Assembly: GCA_914767885.1 (NCBI GenBank)
Contig: CAJZBQ010000053.1
Location: 186,001 to 250,000, forward strand
Origin: Blepharisma stoltei
Taxonomy: Eukaryota; Ciliophora; Heterotrichea; Heterotrichida; Blepharismidae
Reading direction: 5' to 3'
Length of the DNA stretch: 64,000 nt
The translations under genes and the position numbers were made by a program. How positions within the stretch are numbered: position 1 is the first letter of the stretch; every line of letters begins with the position of its first letter. The notes under the pieces are model-generated. The model was given only the letters and a program-made list of their open reading frames with translations. It did no database searches and was not told the origin of the DNA. Positions 21,612 through 31,732 of this stretch are shown here, in pieces.

Positions 21612-24513
21612 ATGGAGAAAAGAGTAAAGAATATTGCTATAGTTGTTGGGATTTTATTCTTACTTATATTTATGTTCCCAGAAAAAGCTTTTTATATCAC
21701 AGTATTCCTCAGTGGTATTATCTGTACTCTCATATTTGAACTCGTTATATTTTACTTTTATATAACAAAAGAATCTGACATTCCTGAGCCTTCAGTAGTT
21801 TCATTATATACCCCTCGGCCTCTCCCTAAGACAATACCCTTAGAAGAGGCAATAGAAAATGCAAGGAAAAACTCTGGAAATTCATTATATGTAGCTCAAG
21901 CTCCTTTAGAAAGGAGAATGTCAGCATTACCTTGTGTTTGTAATAGCCCAGAGTTCGCTATGCTATGCAGTGGTGGAGAAGCTACTATTTCTGAGCTTAT
22001 CCAATATATAAAAGATCTTTTACAAACTGAAAAGACATATGGGCAAGCCATCGTCAAATTGACTGAAATTTCTTTTCTTGACAAAATTAAGAAGAAAAAA
22101 TCAATTGAAATTTTCGGAAAATTAAAAGAAGCATTAAATAAAATCGGGAAATCGCATTTAGACGAAGCTCAATACTTAAACGAGGGGCTTTTAGAAAACC
22201 TAGGCTTCATAGAAAAAGACATAAAAAATAAGCATAAAGAGCTAGAAAACAAATTAAAAACCTCAAGCGCTGCCTTTGAAAGCACTGTTCAAAGCATCCA
22301 AAAGCTTCAAACTAAATTAATTAGCGCACAATCAATATATCAGAAAGCTAACAATGATTATCAAGAAGCAAAAAAAGATTTAGTCCCTTTTGACACTTTA
22401 ATGAAAAAAGAAATGAAACTGAAACTGACCAAAAATGAGGTCAGCACTTTGCAAAACACTATAAAACAGCTTAAAGAGAACATGGAGGAGGAATCAAAAA
22501 TATACTTGCCTAAAGCACAAGAAATATTGGAAAATCTAAGACATGTAAAGCTCCAAAGGGCAGAACAATATAGATCTAATATACAAAGCTGACTTGGGAG
22601 CCTTGAAAACTGTATGAGAATCTGCATGAATTTAGCCCAAGCTTTGCAGCAGCCAGGAGATGATCCCGAGCAAGGGGAAACACTCCCCACTTTGGAAGAA
22701 ACTAAGAAAAATCAAGGATCATTTATTGATAAATTAACAGAAAAAGTTTTACCAAATCTCGATAAATCGAAAAAACTCAGTATTAAAGGAATATGAAATA
22801 AAACAATAAACAAAAAAGTTGACACTGTCCAAGAAGAATTCGAGAGATTAGAAAATAAATCCAAAAAGATCAAGAAAAAAATTAACGAAATTGATATGTT
22901 TATTAAACATTTAAGTGATGCAGAAATGAGCTACTCAAATGAATTAATGAGGATTGTGCAGAGCTGGCATGAATTAGAAGATTTAGGATTAGGAGAAAGA
23001 TGAAGAGAAGTCACAAAAGGTATCGAACAGACCATTGAAACTATAGAAAAGTTTGCAGCTGAAATAGATACAGCAAGATTAGAGTTAAAAAATTTTGAAA
23101 AAATTATCACAGAATATAATGACTCTCTTATTATAGCAAAAGGATATCCAGAACTAATAGAATCAAGCCAGCTAAAGCTTAAAGAGCTATATGAAAATAG
23201 AGACAAGTTCATAGAATCTTGCAAAAATAAAATAGTTGCAGCTTTATCATTAAAATGCCATACATAAAAATGGTGACAACAGACCACCCGACCTCTCGAC
23301 CCTATTTCTTCAACACCAGCAGGCAACGGCCCAGTGGTGGAGATTTAGGTGGAAAGGGGTCGGTAATCCTTTATGTATGTTCGGGCTGGGTTTTCTTCGA
23401 GCCCGAGGAGCTAATCCTCGGACTTGGAGTTTTTCCTCCAGGACAACCATTGGAAAGGGCAAGGTCGGCCAATGTTTGAAGGCAATATGACCTTCAGACC
23501 CTGAAGACGGTATTTGCCCAACGAGAAACTGGGAGAGTTTCGACCCAGGTGGTTGGCCCTTAGACTCCAGAAGCCATGGAAGTCAAGACTGGTTGTGCGA
23601 ATCCCTTGTTTGAGGCAACAAGGAGGGTGTCCGCCGAGGCTCCCCGTGAGCGATGAGCGTGTAGGGGTGCGAATCCCCGGCCCTGCAAGGCAAACGTCGA
23701 ATTTTAATTAATTAATCATTAAAATGCCAAGAATGTTTAAAATTTATATCATCAATAACGCAATTTATGAATGAATGTGATAATGTCGACATATCAGGAG
23801 AATTTTCTAGCAGAGCCAAAATCCATAGATACCAATGCCCATTCTATATTTATGAAGTCGAAAACTCAGAAAATCCTTTAGAAGCTTTTCCAGAAACTGT
23901 AAAAATTGGCGATCCTGAATCTGCGTTTTGGTTCAATGACTTATTAACTACTTATTTATTTGAATGGGCTGAGTCCTCAAAATTCCAAGCATGAATTTGT
24001 AGGAGATTAAAAAGGGTTTATAATAAAGGAAGACCCCAATACATGGGTGAAATTCAAGTCAAAGGTGTAGAACTAAGTGGCCAAGCCCCAGAGGTCAAAG
24101 ATTTTACTCCATTAGCAAAGGAAAATGATCTTGATTTTTTTTATGAGTTTGACTTGTGGTTTAGAGGGGAAGTCAGAATCAATCTAGAATTTGAAGTACA
24201 GTGGAGTTTGGCGACGGTAACTGTAAATGTTAAAGCAATTTTTAGGTCTTTATATGGAAGAATGATACTATTTTATACACCTTCTGATAGAGGAAAAAGT
24301 TGGTATTCTTTTGTAGCTGAGCCTGCTTATCAGATCGCTATTGAGCCTGTTTTAGGAAAAATGAATAAGGTTGCTTTGAGTAAATTCCCACAATTAAACA
24401 CTTTTCTTGTATCAATATTATCAAAAAAAATCAGAAAATTTGTGTGGCCTAATAAAAGATCAGTTAAAATTCCTAAAGGGAAAAAATTACCTAAAAATAA
24501 AACAAATAATTAA
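21612..24513 (+). CDS. Membrane-anchored coiled-coil/BAR-like protein with a C-terminal SMP-like lipid-transfer domain
   Basis: 810 aa after removing the insertion at 23261-23729 and reading TGA as Trp at several sites. The N-terminus has two hydrophobic helices (IVVGILFLLIFMF and a second at about residues 30-52), as in ER hairpin anchors. Residues 120-540 form long amphipathic coiled coils similar in look to BAR/F-BAR rods. After the junction a beta-rich region (about 590-760) contains SAFWFNDLLTTYLFEW, FDLWFRGEVRINLEFEV and a C-terminal basic tail. I read this as an SMP (lipid-binding TULIP) domain of the Nvj2/TEX2/E-Syt type. If so it would act at ER contact sites. The SMP call is pattern recognition and the BAR call is weaker. 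Confidence 0.65.
23261..23729 (-). mobile_element. Retroposon-like insertion (eliminated) in the SMP-protein gene
   Basis: A 454-bp GC-richer segment flanked by an exact 15-bp direct repeat, ATCATTAAAATGCCA (23246-23260 and 23715-23729). Removing one repeat plus the insert (469 bp, not a multiple of 3) restores LSLKCQECLKF. On the minus strand it ends CACCATTTTTATGTA, like the 3' ends of the 9.0 and 31.9 kb elements, and shares GAGAGG..GGGT..GGTC upstream of that end. Long TSDs suggest target-primed reverse transcription. The TSD contains TA, so TA-directed excision would be exact. Confidence 0.8.
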
Positions 24514-24703
24514 GAAAAGCCATAATATTATAATGCTTGCCAAAATAATAAACTCATTCAATCTTATCTTGTTTGCATAGACGCTTCATCAAATTAAAAT
24601 TTATTTAAAATATTGTAAAATGAGAAGCCCGTAGCTTTTAAAACTGCCAGAAATATTGGCGTATTAAGCCAACTTATATATCTAAAAATATGCTAATCTT
24701 TTA

Positions 24704-25849
24704 TTAAGCTTTATTTGCTCTGTTATTCTTATTAAAGCACTCAAACTCAAAAGGCTTATTGAAAAAATGAGTAAAATGGTCGGTTGTCTATATAAAAATT
24801 ACCTGAAGCACACATCCACATAAATAGCAAAAATATTTTCGTCCCTTGCATTCTGGAGAGTGGCAAGTCATAAAATTACACCCTTGGATTTTTTCTGACA
24901 TTGCCCCACAGTGTGGACACTTCATGAGTCCATTATTCCTAGCGAATTCTTCCATCAATTGATTTTCTTTATTCTGAATCTGTTCTTTTTCATATTCTTC
25001 GCAGGTTTTTCCTATATGAGGATTTTTATAGCAGAGTGGGCAACAGGTTGTTTTGCATGCGGGGCATGTGAATTCTTCCATACCTTTAAAAATTTCTGCT
25101 CTGAATTCACAATCAGGCCCTTGGCATTGGTAATCAATGTTACCATCTAAATTGTCTGGTTTTCAGTTTCTCAGCAAAAATTTTTCTAAAATATTAAAAG
25201 TTTTTTTACTAATACTTCCTTTGATTATTCCATAATCAATAGGAATTCCACACTGAAAACACTTTAAATCCTCTGGGGCTATTTTTCCTTCCATTATATA
25301 TGTTGTTAAGTACATTTCCATGCAACTTCTACAGTATCTATGATCGCACATTAAAGTAATGAACTCAGTTATTTTTTTCTGAGATTGGCATATGTCACAT
25401 GGATAAAATGGGGCTTTGGCATCTTCTTCATTTTCTAACATTTTTTTAAATTTCTTTTTACCTCCAAAGGCTTTTTCAATCGAAGGACGCCCAATTTTTT
25501 CCCCACATATAGGGCATAAAACTTCATCCCATCGCGATATGTCATTATTTGAATAGAGATAAAAATGATTTTTGAAACATTCGTCAGAGCAAATTATATG
25601 TTCATTATCTTTGTCACATGGCAAAATGTGGCATTTGCTGATGTCTTTTTTTCTAATGACATTATTGCAAACTTTGCAGATCCTTGAATGAACTCCTACT
25701 AGCGTGGCTTCAAGTTTCATATCAGATTTGCTTAAATAGAAAGATAATCCATCTAAGCATGCTCTAATTGCAGGCAGATGGTCTGGGTTTTTATAGTTAT
25801 TCATCCAATTTTCAAGGTTTTTCACCATTTGGGTTAGGTCTACTTCCAT
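24704..25849 (-). CDS. RBR (RING-IBR-RING) E3 ubiquitin ligase
   Basis: 376 aa from ATG 25849 to TAA 24704, after the 15-nt intron at 24788-24802, with TGA read as Trp at about 25164. An N-terminal Cys-rich part (CKVCNNVI, CPICGEKIG) is followed by RING1 (CDICQSQKKI, CDHRYCRSC, about residues 150-200), an IBR (CPACKTTCCPLCYKNPH, about 250) and RING2 (CPHCGAMSEKIQGCNFMTCH). In RING2 the cysteine of GCNFMTC matches the catalytic thioester cysteine of RBR ligases. The C-terminal HFTHFFN fits the end of the finger. It transfers ubiquitin through its own cysteine. Targets unknown. Confidence 0.92.
24788..24802 (-). other. 15-nt intron
   Basis: Minus-strand GTAATTTTTATATAG within RING2. Its removal changes a premature stop into the conserved ending LQTTDHFTHFF. 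Confidence 0.92.
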
Positions 25850-25989
25850 TTATTATTATAGAATCATAATTATTCAGACAATCAAAATTTCTTGATATTA
25901 ATTTTTATGCAGCTCGATAATAAGAATGCTTCTTTACGCTTTGTAAGGCATTTTTGATGAAAACAAATGCTTATTTATGGCTCAAAATA

Positions 25990-26320
25990 TTAAATTTTTA
26001 AAAATCATGCTTATTTGATTGTTTTGCTTCAGGATTCTCTAATAGATAGACTATCTTTTGCATTAATTTTATAAAGTGCTTCTAAAGGTTGCAATTCGAT
26101 TTCAAATCTTTAATTTTAATATCTTTAAATTCAATTAAATTTCTTGTTCGTTTTTGTATCTTTTCATCATTTAAATTCACTTCTAGCATCTTTCAAATTC
26201 ATTTTTAAGCATTTTATTAGCTTGTGATTCATCAGTTTTTATAAATTCTTTTACGTTTTCTAGTTTATTCTTTGAAGATTTCGTTTGAAAAAAAGAGATT
26301 AAATAATGCTTGCAGGACAA
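25990..26320 (-). pseudogene. Decayed coding fragment
   Basis: The minus strand reads protein-like in three successive frames: LENVKEFIKTDESQANKML, then MLEVNLNDEKIQKRTRNLI, then QPLEALYKINAKDSLSIRES, with stops between. The frame changes do not coincide with GT...AG introns or TA-bounded excisions that I can find. It lies between the RBR and METTL25-like genes, and the rest of 25850-26516 is plain AT-rich DNA. I call it a remnant, not a gene. Confidence 0.35.
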
Positions 26321-26516
26321 TTAAAACTCCATCATGCTTTATCCATTTAAAGAGACTTGAAAATTAGTATTGTGATCAATTTTAATTTTTGATCAAAACA
26401 GTGTTGAAAGATAATTTCGGGTTTTTAATCCAATTTCTAGTGAATTTATTTTATATTAAAATTCTTTAGCTGCGAGATGAATTTTGCATATATTAGCATA
26501 AATAAATATTTACATA

Positions 26517-28175
26517 TTATGGCTTAAAAGCTGCTAATGCTATATTCCGAGGTGAGTGGATTTTGTCAAATATCTGGATTATTTCTGTCTCAGCTCCATG
26601 TTCTCTTAGGTATAGAGCTCTGTCTAAAATTATAATATTTTCTATAGGTCCACTAAGTATGCTTCGAAGTGATCATATAATTGCAGATTCCTTTTCTTTA
26701 CTCCTAAACCTTTCTTCATAAATAGCATTTACGTCGACATTTTCATAAGGATTTTGCAAGCCCATAGCATTGAAGGCTTTGCTTATATAATCTCCAAAGT
26801 TATTAAAAGACTTTATCCTCGAGCCTACGCTGAAAATGTTTTCATACTGAGGATAAGACTCTGTCAATAGAATTTGGAAAGCTGATCTATAAGAAAATCT
26901 TTTGAAAGTTGCTTCAGGATTTTCTATATGAGCTCTGCAAGCTTCGCTCATAGCTAAAACTCTAGGGATTCTTCCTAAGAAAAATTGTGGGTATTTTTCT
27001 TTAATGTATCTACTTAAAGGAAATCCAGCTGCTTCTTCTTCGGCAAATAAAGTTTCATCAAGACTATTCCCTTGAAATGAATGCCCAATTTTAGCTAAAT
27101 ACTCATCTGCAGACTGCTTTGCTTCAGGAGATATATACTCTGTCAAATGGTTATAACAGCATCCTACATTTACCAAAGCTTTTATTTGAGGGTCACCAAG
27201 AAAGAGTTTTATGCAGCTCGCAGCTAAATCTCCGCAGGTATGAAGCCCAATAAGCACACATGGCTCATTTGTATAAGCAGAAATATTATCAGCTGTCACA
27301 AATAGCGAAATATTTTCAAATTCCCCATCAGTTTTTAACCTCTGGCATATTAATTTCCCTCGTCTTTCTGATTCGTGGGAATTATGCTCTTTAGCTTCAA
27401 TTGCAGTTACTTTAAGTTTAGCTTTTGTGACTAAAAAGTGAGATAAATAGCCTTGCCCTGCGCCTATATCAATAGCTTTTTTCAAGCCAAGTTGTTCAGC
27501 TTTTCCACTTATGTAATGAGCTAGCCTAGGAACTTCATGCATTTTTTTAGGGTTCATGCCATATTTCTCTATTACGGAAACGTCAAATGACTGTGTATAG
27601 AGTGGATAATGAGGACTTAAATTTACTGCTGAGCTTATATATACTATAGCGCTTTCCCGAGGATGGCGCGGAATGGCGCCATCTCGGGAAAGCCAGGAAG
27701 GCATCCACACGGGAACTGGGAGTTCCACGTGTGGATGCCATTTTGACATGTGGAAGTTTGGATCCCACATGTCAAAAATGGCATCCACACGTGGAACTCC
27801 CAGTTCCCGTGTGGATGCTTAGTTGACTTTCCCGAGGATGGCGCCATTCCGCGCCATCCTCGGGAAAGCGCTATATATTAAAATTATGATATAAATTAAA
27901 TATAATAAAAAATTAATTTCATTTTAGATTTAGGACGCTGCAAGGTAAATTAGCATTGTATAGTTATAAAGTCCTGCCAATTGGATTTGATTGAGAATGC
28001 TTGATATTTCAATAAGCTGAGAATAAGAAAATTGGTGGAGATACTCAATCCATTCTTGAGGAACCCTTGAAAAATAGTCAGTTACAAAAGCTGCGGTCAC
28101 ATGGGATTCCAGAAGGTCACGATTTTCTATCAAAAAAGGAATGATTTGGTCAATTTGTGCTGTGTATTCGTCCAT
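26517..28175 (-). CDS. METTL25/RRNAD1-like methyltransferase, split by a palindromic IES
   Basis: 450 aa after removing 27642-27947, which joins NYTMLIY to ISSAVNLSPHY. TGA is read as Trp near 26671. The Rossmann SAM-binding motif AIDIGAGQGYLSHFL follows the family-typical NPKKMHEVPRLAHYI. Next come LIGLHTCGDLAASC and NVGCCYNHLTE, both hallmarks of the METTL25/RRNAD1 family, and the conserved ending SPRNIALAAFKP. Human METTL25B and yeast Rrg9-neighbour proteins are poorly characterised methyltransferases; the substrate is not inferable here. Transcribed away from the tRNA gene at 28.4 kb. Confidence 0.88.
27642..27947. mobile_element. Palindromic IES (306 bp) in the METTL25-like gene
   Basis: Bounded by TA at 27640-27641 and at 27946-27947, both in codon positions 1-2. 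The core 27647-27876 is a near-perfect palindrome: outer arms TAGCGCTTTCCCGAGGATGG and CCATCCTCGGGAAAGCGCTA, with an inner palindrome of GCATCCACACG and CGTGTGGATGC arms around a third nested pair, GACATGTGG/CCACATGTC. This strand can fold into a hairpin more than 100 bp long. About 70 bp of AT-rich DNA lies between the palindrome and the right TA. Confidence 0.85.
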
Positions 28176-28364
28176 TTTTCAGATATCATTGGAATAAGGA
28201 ATAAGAGACTGGAAGCTGGATGGGGAGAAAAGGAAGGATTTTAGGTTGAGAATGGCTGAACGCATTTTTTATTGGTAAAATTCACGCTCATTATGAAATA
28301 GAAGGTAAGAATAGAGAGAATTAAAAATATTTAGTATAAATAGCAAGAGAAAGGAAAGGTTTCA

Positions 28365-28437
28365 GCCCGTTTAGCTCAGTCGGTAGAGCGCCAGCCTCTT
28401 AAGCTGGTGGTCGGGGGTTCGAGCCCCCCAGTGGGCG
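28365..28437 (+). tRNA. tRNA-Lys (anticodon CUU)
   Basis: 73 nt folding as a complete cloverleaf. Acceptor GCCCGTT pairs with AGTGGGC (two G-U pairs). The D arm is GCTC AGTCGGTA GAGC. The anticodon stem CCAGC/GCTGG has loop CTCTTAA, so anticodon CUU decodes AAG. The variable loop is TGGTC. The T stem GGGGG/CCCCC has loop TTCGAGC. The discriminator base is G. There is no intron and no encoded CCA. A T-run (TTTTTT) just downstream fits a Pol III terminator. Confidence 0.97.
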
Positions 28438-28445
28438 TTTTTTAT
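28438..28445 (+). terminator. Pol III terminator of tRNA-Lys
   Basis: The run of T directly after the discriminator base (GTTTTTTAT) is the usual Pol III stop. Confidence 0.7.
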
Positions 28446-28617
28446 ATCTTTTTGGCTTTTGGCAAGAAATCACTGAAATTATGCTAAATTAAAGTTTTAT
28501 ATAAGATTTATGCTTTTAATTATTATTGGGTAAGTACTTATGTAAAAAATAAGCGAATTTTTATGAATTCTCCATTTATGTAAACACGCTTACTTAAAAA
28601 TGCAAAAAAATTATCAA

Positions 28618-30724
28618 TTATTGATACTGGTAATTATTGAAAAACATAGTAGCATCACCAAATGGGAGCCGAAACGGTGCTAGTGTGTACATAATAGCTT
28701 CCTGCATCAAAGGGTGAATCGTCCTTGGGATTTTTTGCTGTTTTGTGTCTATATTTTCATCGTTGTCATCATTTGTTTCCTTTTCTTCACTTTTTACGAC
28801 TACCTCCCCTAGCTCTGTAAGTCAGCAAATTTTTTCTACGTTACTAAATCCCTCCCTTTAAATTGGAACAATAACCTGCACTTTTTTTTTACTTTAACTC
28901 ATTTTTAATTGGAAGAAAATTTGTTTTTGTATAGGAAAAAATTTTAACGATAAAATTACTAATTTTTATAAAATTAATTTTGACTTAATATAATAGACAA
29001 AATGCAAGTAGAATGTTATGTAAATAGTTTTCACACTGATCGATTTAATTTTTTTATATCATTATTCATTAAATAAATTAAATTTCAAATTATTGCGCTC
29101 AATTTTTTTTTTAAAATAAATTATAGATGAAAATACAATTTTTATAAAATTAATTTTGACATAAAAAGCAATTAGATGCTATTTAATTTTGTATAAAAAT
29201 AAATTAAAATTAAAAATGAAAATTCTAATTTTTATAAAATAGTTTTGACCTAATTTAAAAGATAAATGCAAGTAGAATGTTATTAAGCAAGTTTTCACAC
29301 TGGATAAATTAATATTTTATTTGATTCTTCATAAAAATAAATTAAAATCAAGCTATTGTGCCCAATTTATATTTTTTAAGAAAAATTTTAGAGATAAATC
29401 TATTTTTTGTTCCAATCAATTAAAGGAGGGGGAGTAAGAAGGATTATTTTTTTTCAAGTTTCAAAATATTCTCCTTCACAATATTTTAATTTTATAATAA
29501 GTTATAGCGCATACCCCTAAAGATCTTTAAGGACAATGACTTTTAAAAAAAAAATTAATTAAGATTCTAAGAAAACCTAAAAATTTCATCTTTATCTCTA
29601 TTCTCAGTTTAAATTTGACTTTCAGAATATTTTAAAATGCTAAAAGTAATTTTTTTTAAGGACATTTTTCTCAGAAATCAATAAGGAGTCTATAATATAT
29701 CAAGATTCTTGCTCTGTAAAGGAGAAGTTAATTTTCACAGAATGGGATTTCCTAATCATTTTATGTTCTCACAGAGGGAGAGGGGAGCAAGCTCTCTTTA
29801 AAATGTTTCCTAGATGGGATACCAACTCCAGACTTAAAGTGATTCTGGATCTTAAGCATATGGCACAATAAAGGAAATTTTTTATCCAAAATGACTATAT
29901 GCATCCCTATATTAGATATGTATTAAAATGGCATGGCGAGCATCACCCTTTTATGACCTCACTCGATTGGCTATTTGCGCGAATCGGGTACCTTATAAGA
30001 GAAGATAGCATTTGGGATCTATATCTGGCCAGATTTTTTCTGGCGTTGTAGAGCGCAAGTTCAGGGTAGCCAATGGCATTCTCGCTTCAATACCTGCTTT
30101 TTACTCTGCTGGGAGAGAAAAACTTAGAGTTGGTAAGGGAGAGCCAAGCAGTGCCAGAAGTTGTCTCTTTGCCAATCGGGAACATCTCCTAGCTTAATGC
30201 CAGGCGTTGCATCCTGGGCTTAAGTCATCAGGTGGCCAGTTGATGTGTGGCTTGGTGATCCAGCATCTCAGCTAGTACAGTGAGAAACAACACAGTGGAA
30301 GGCCATTTCCGGCAAGCAAGCGGTGAAGCGACATTGAGGAGAATAGTGGCCTACGAGCCTACAGGGAACCTACCTATAAGTAATTAAGCAAGTAAAAAAT
30401 CCTATAGCAGACTGAAGCTAACCTTCCAGTAGCTACTAAGTATTGAACTTTTGGCTTATGTTTTGGCAACGCAGTCACAAAGTTCATTTTCTTCCACTTG
30501 AATCTCTTTTTAAGTCCTTTTACTCTTGGGAAACCAAGATCACGGAGAGTGTTTTCTTTAAGAAAATACATAAGTCCATGAGCTGGAGTTGTGTAGATGA
30601 AGGTAGGATGGTCTGTGAGTATTTGGAAACTGAACTTCTCTGAGTAGTCCTGGTAGTTGCGGATTATAATTTCATATTCAGAACCATTGAGCCAACGCTC
30701 CTTCCAAGGAAATTCAGTGATCAT
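28618..30724 (-). CDS. Unknown protein assembled across two insertions
   Basis: From ATG 30724 to TAA 28618. Removing 29495-30378 and 28847-29436 gives exactly 211 codons (210 aa), with TGA read as Trp. The N-terminal part (MITEFPWKERWLNGSEYEII, then PTFIYTTPAHGLMYFL) reads as folded. The C-terminal exon contains an acidic stretch and ends PFRLPFGDATMFFNNYQYQ. The 28.8 kb excision is well supported by inverted repeats and codon phase. The larger one is less certain, so the two halves could be separate genes. I do not recognise the family. Confidence 0.5.
28847..29436. mobile_element. IES (590 bp) with internal tandem repeats
   Basis: Bounded by TA at 28845-28846 and 29435-29436. Inverted ends: CCCTCCCTTTAAATTGGAAC and GTTCCAATCAATTAAAGG plus AGGGGGAG. 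Excision joins IILL to SNVEKICW in frame. Inside, a unit of about 266 bp is duplicated (AATTTTTATAAAATTAATTT at 28961, a close match at 29227, a partial copy near 29138; GCAAGTAGAATGTTAT and GTTTTCACACTG recur). The whole is extremely AT-rich. Confidence 0.75.
29495..30378. mobile_element. Large insertion (about 880 bp), probable germline-limited element
   Basis: The stretch separates two coding pieces on the minus strand. Excision between TA at 29493-29494 and TA at 30377-30378 restores one open frame whose total is a multiple of three. From about 29930 on it is markedly richer in GC than its surroundings (for example GCCAGGCGTTGCATCCTGGG), like the retroposon copies. I see no coding frame of note, no clear TIR and no long direct repeat. 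Boundaries are tentative. Confidence 0.45.
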
Positions 30725-30951
30725 TTATATTTTTATAATAGAGCCATTTTGCTAAAGCCAAATAAATGTATATTAATATGAAATTTAAATAGAGAATTAA
30801 ATGGCATGTTTGTGAAAAAAGCAACAATGTCGAAGTTTTGGACTAATTGGGATAGCTCAAATCTTTATATAAACAACTGATTTATGATTAGAAATAAATT
30901 TAGATAAGATCGCTTTAGATTTACTGAGCTTTTTAGCTTAAGTTTATAAAT

Positions 30952-31074
30952 ATGGACAAACTCCAGCCAGCTTCTGACCCTCAAACCCAAGTCATCATAG
31001 AGCGAGCAAAAAAGCAAAATAAACAAGTTTATATCAAAAAAGGAAATATTTGGTTTAAAGTTAATAATAAATAA
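30952..31074 (+). CDS. Possible 40-aa peptide
   Basis: A short intact frame (MDKLQPASDPQTQV...WFKVNNK) ahead of the 31.1 kb gene on the same strand. The codon pattern looks protein-like. It is too short to judge without transcript data. Confidence 0.35.
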   Translation: MDKLQPASDPQTQVIIERAKKQNKQVYIKKGNIWFKVNNK

Positions 31075-31111
31075 AAATAATTTTACAAAAATCTTTCCTC
31101 ATAATAAATTT

Positions 31112-31528
31112 ATGCAGTGTGCACAAACTTTGCAAGGAATTTGGGAATCCACTCTGCACTCTTTAGGAGAGTGAGAGCAGCAAATGATGAAAGGGAAGCT
31201 TATCCTTGAAATGCAAGCCCAGGGCTTAGAAGAAGTCTTAGAAAAACTTGTAGCTTTAACTTAGAGTGACATTATTATAAAATTGAAGTGGTTTTTATAC
31301 ACAGTCGAGACACAAATTTTTATTCGAGATGAAGCGAGGAGCTGAGTAATTATGATTGAGCTTAAGAAAATAATTGAGATGATGAGTCAAGAATGAGATC
31401 TTAAAGTGAGTTTATCACAGCAAGCAACTGGGCTGTTAGAGAAAAGGAAGATGGTTGCATATACATGGGTTACCGAGCCATATATGGATGAAAGCTATTT
31501 AGCGGCGCTACCTAAGAAATTCTTTTAG
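31112..31528 (+). CDS. Small helical protein, 133 aa
   Basis: ATG 31112 to TAG 31528 with the 15-nt intron at 31250-31264 removed and three TGA codons read as Trp. That an exact 15-nt GT...AG removal is needed to keep the frame strongly suggests a real gene. The product is mostly amphipathic helix (QQMMKGKLILEMQAQGLEEV, then MIELKKIIEMMSQEW), so it may be a coiled-coil subunit. No family recognised. The end PKKFF is close to the preceding aromatic-rich VTEPYMDESY. Confidence 0.6.
31250..31264 (+). other. 15-nt intron
   Basis: GTAGCTTTAACTTAG in the 31.1 kb gene. It contains the in-frame TAG. Confidence 0.8.
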
Positions 31529-31732
31529 GATTATATACTACAGCTCTGTATAAAGGAATGCAATGACTATTTCTCCTTTTAAAGTTAATTCAATTCAATT
31601 TAAGTATATCATAATATATAGAAAAATATATGAAGAGAGTTAACTATAATCTATTTATTATAAAAAGTGCAAAACTTATTAAATAATATAGTGAACTTTT
31701 CATTTCAGAAATAATTGAGAATTAGAATAAAT

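Noticed and set aside
23668-23690. tRNA-like T-arm (GGTGCGAATCCCC) suggesting a tRNA gene at 23.65 kb
   Set aside because: No matching acceptor, D arm or anticodon arm around it, and its strand is opposite to the orientation implied by the element's 3' end.
30012-30197. 61-aa plus-strand frame in the 29.5-30.4 kb block
   Set aside because: It lies in GC-rich non-coding insert DNA, has no domain-like pattern and no codon bias like the true genes.
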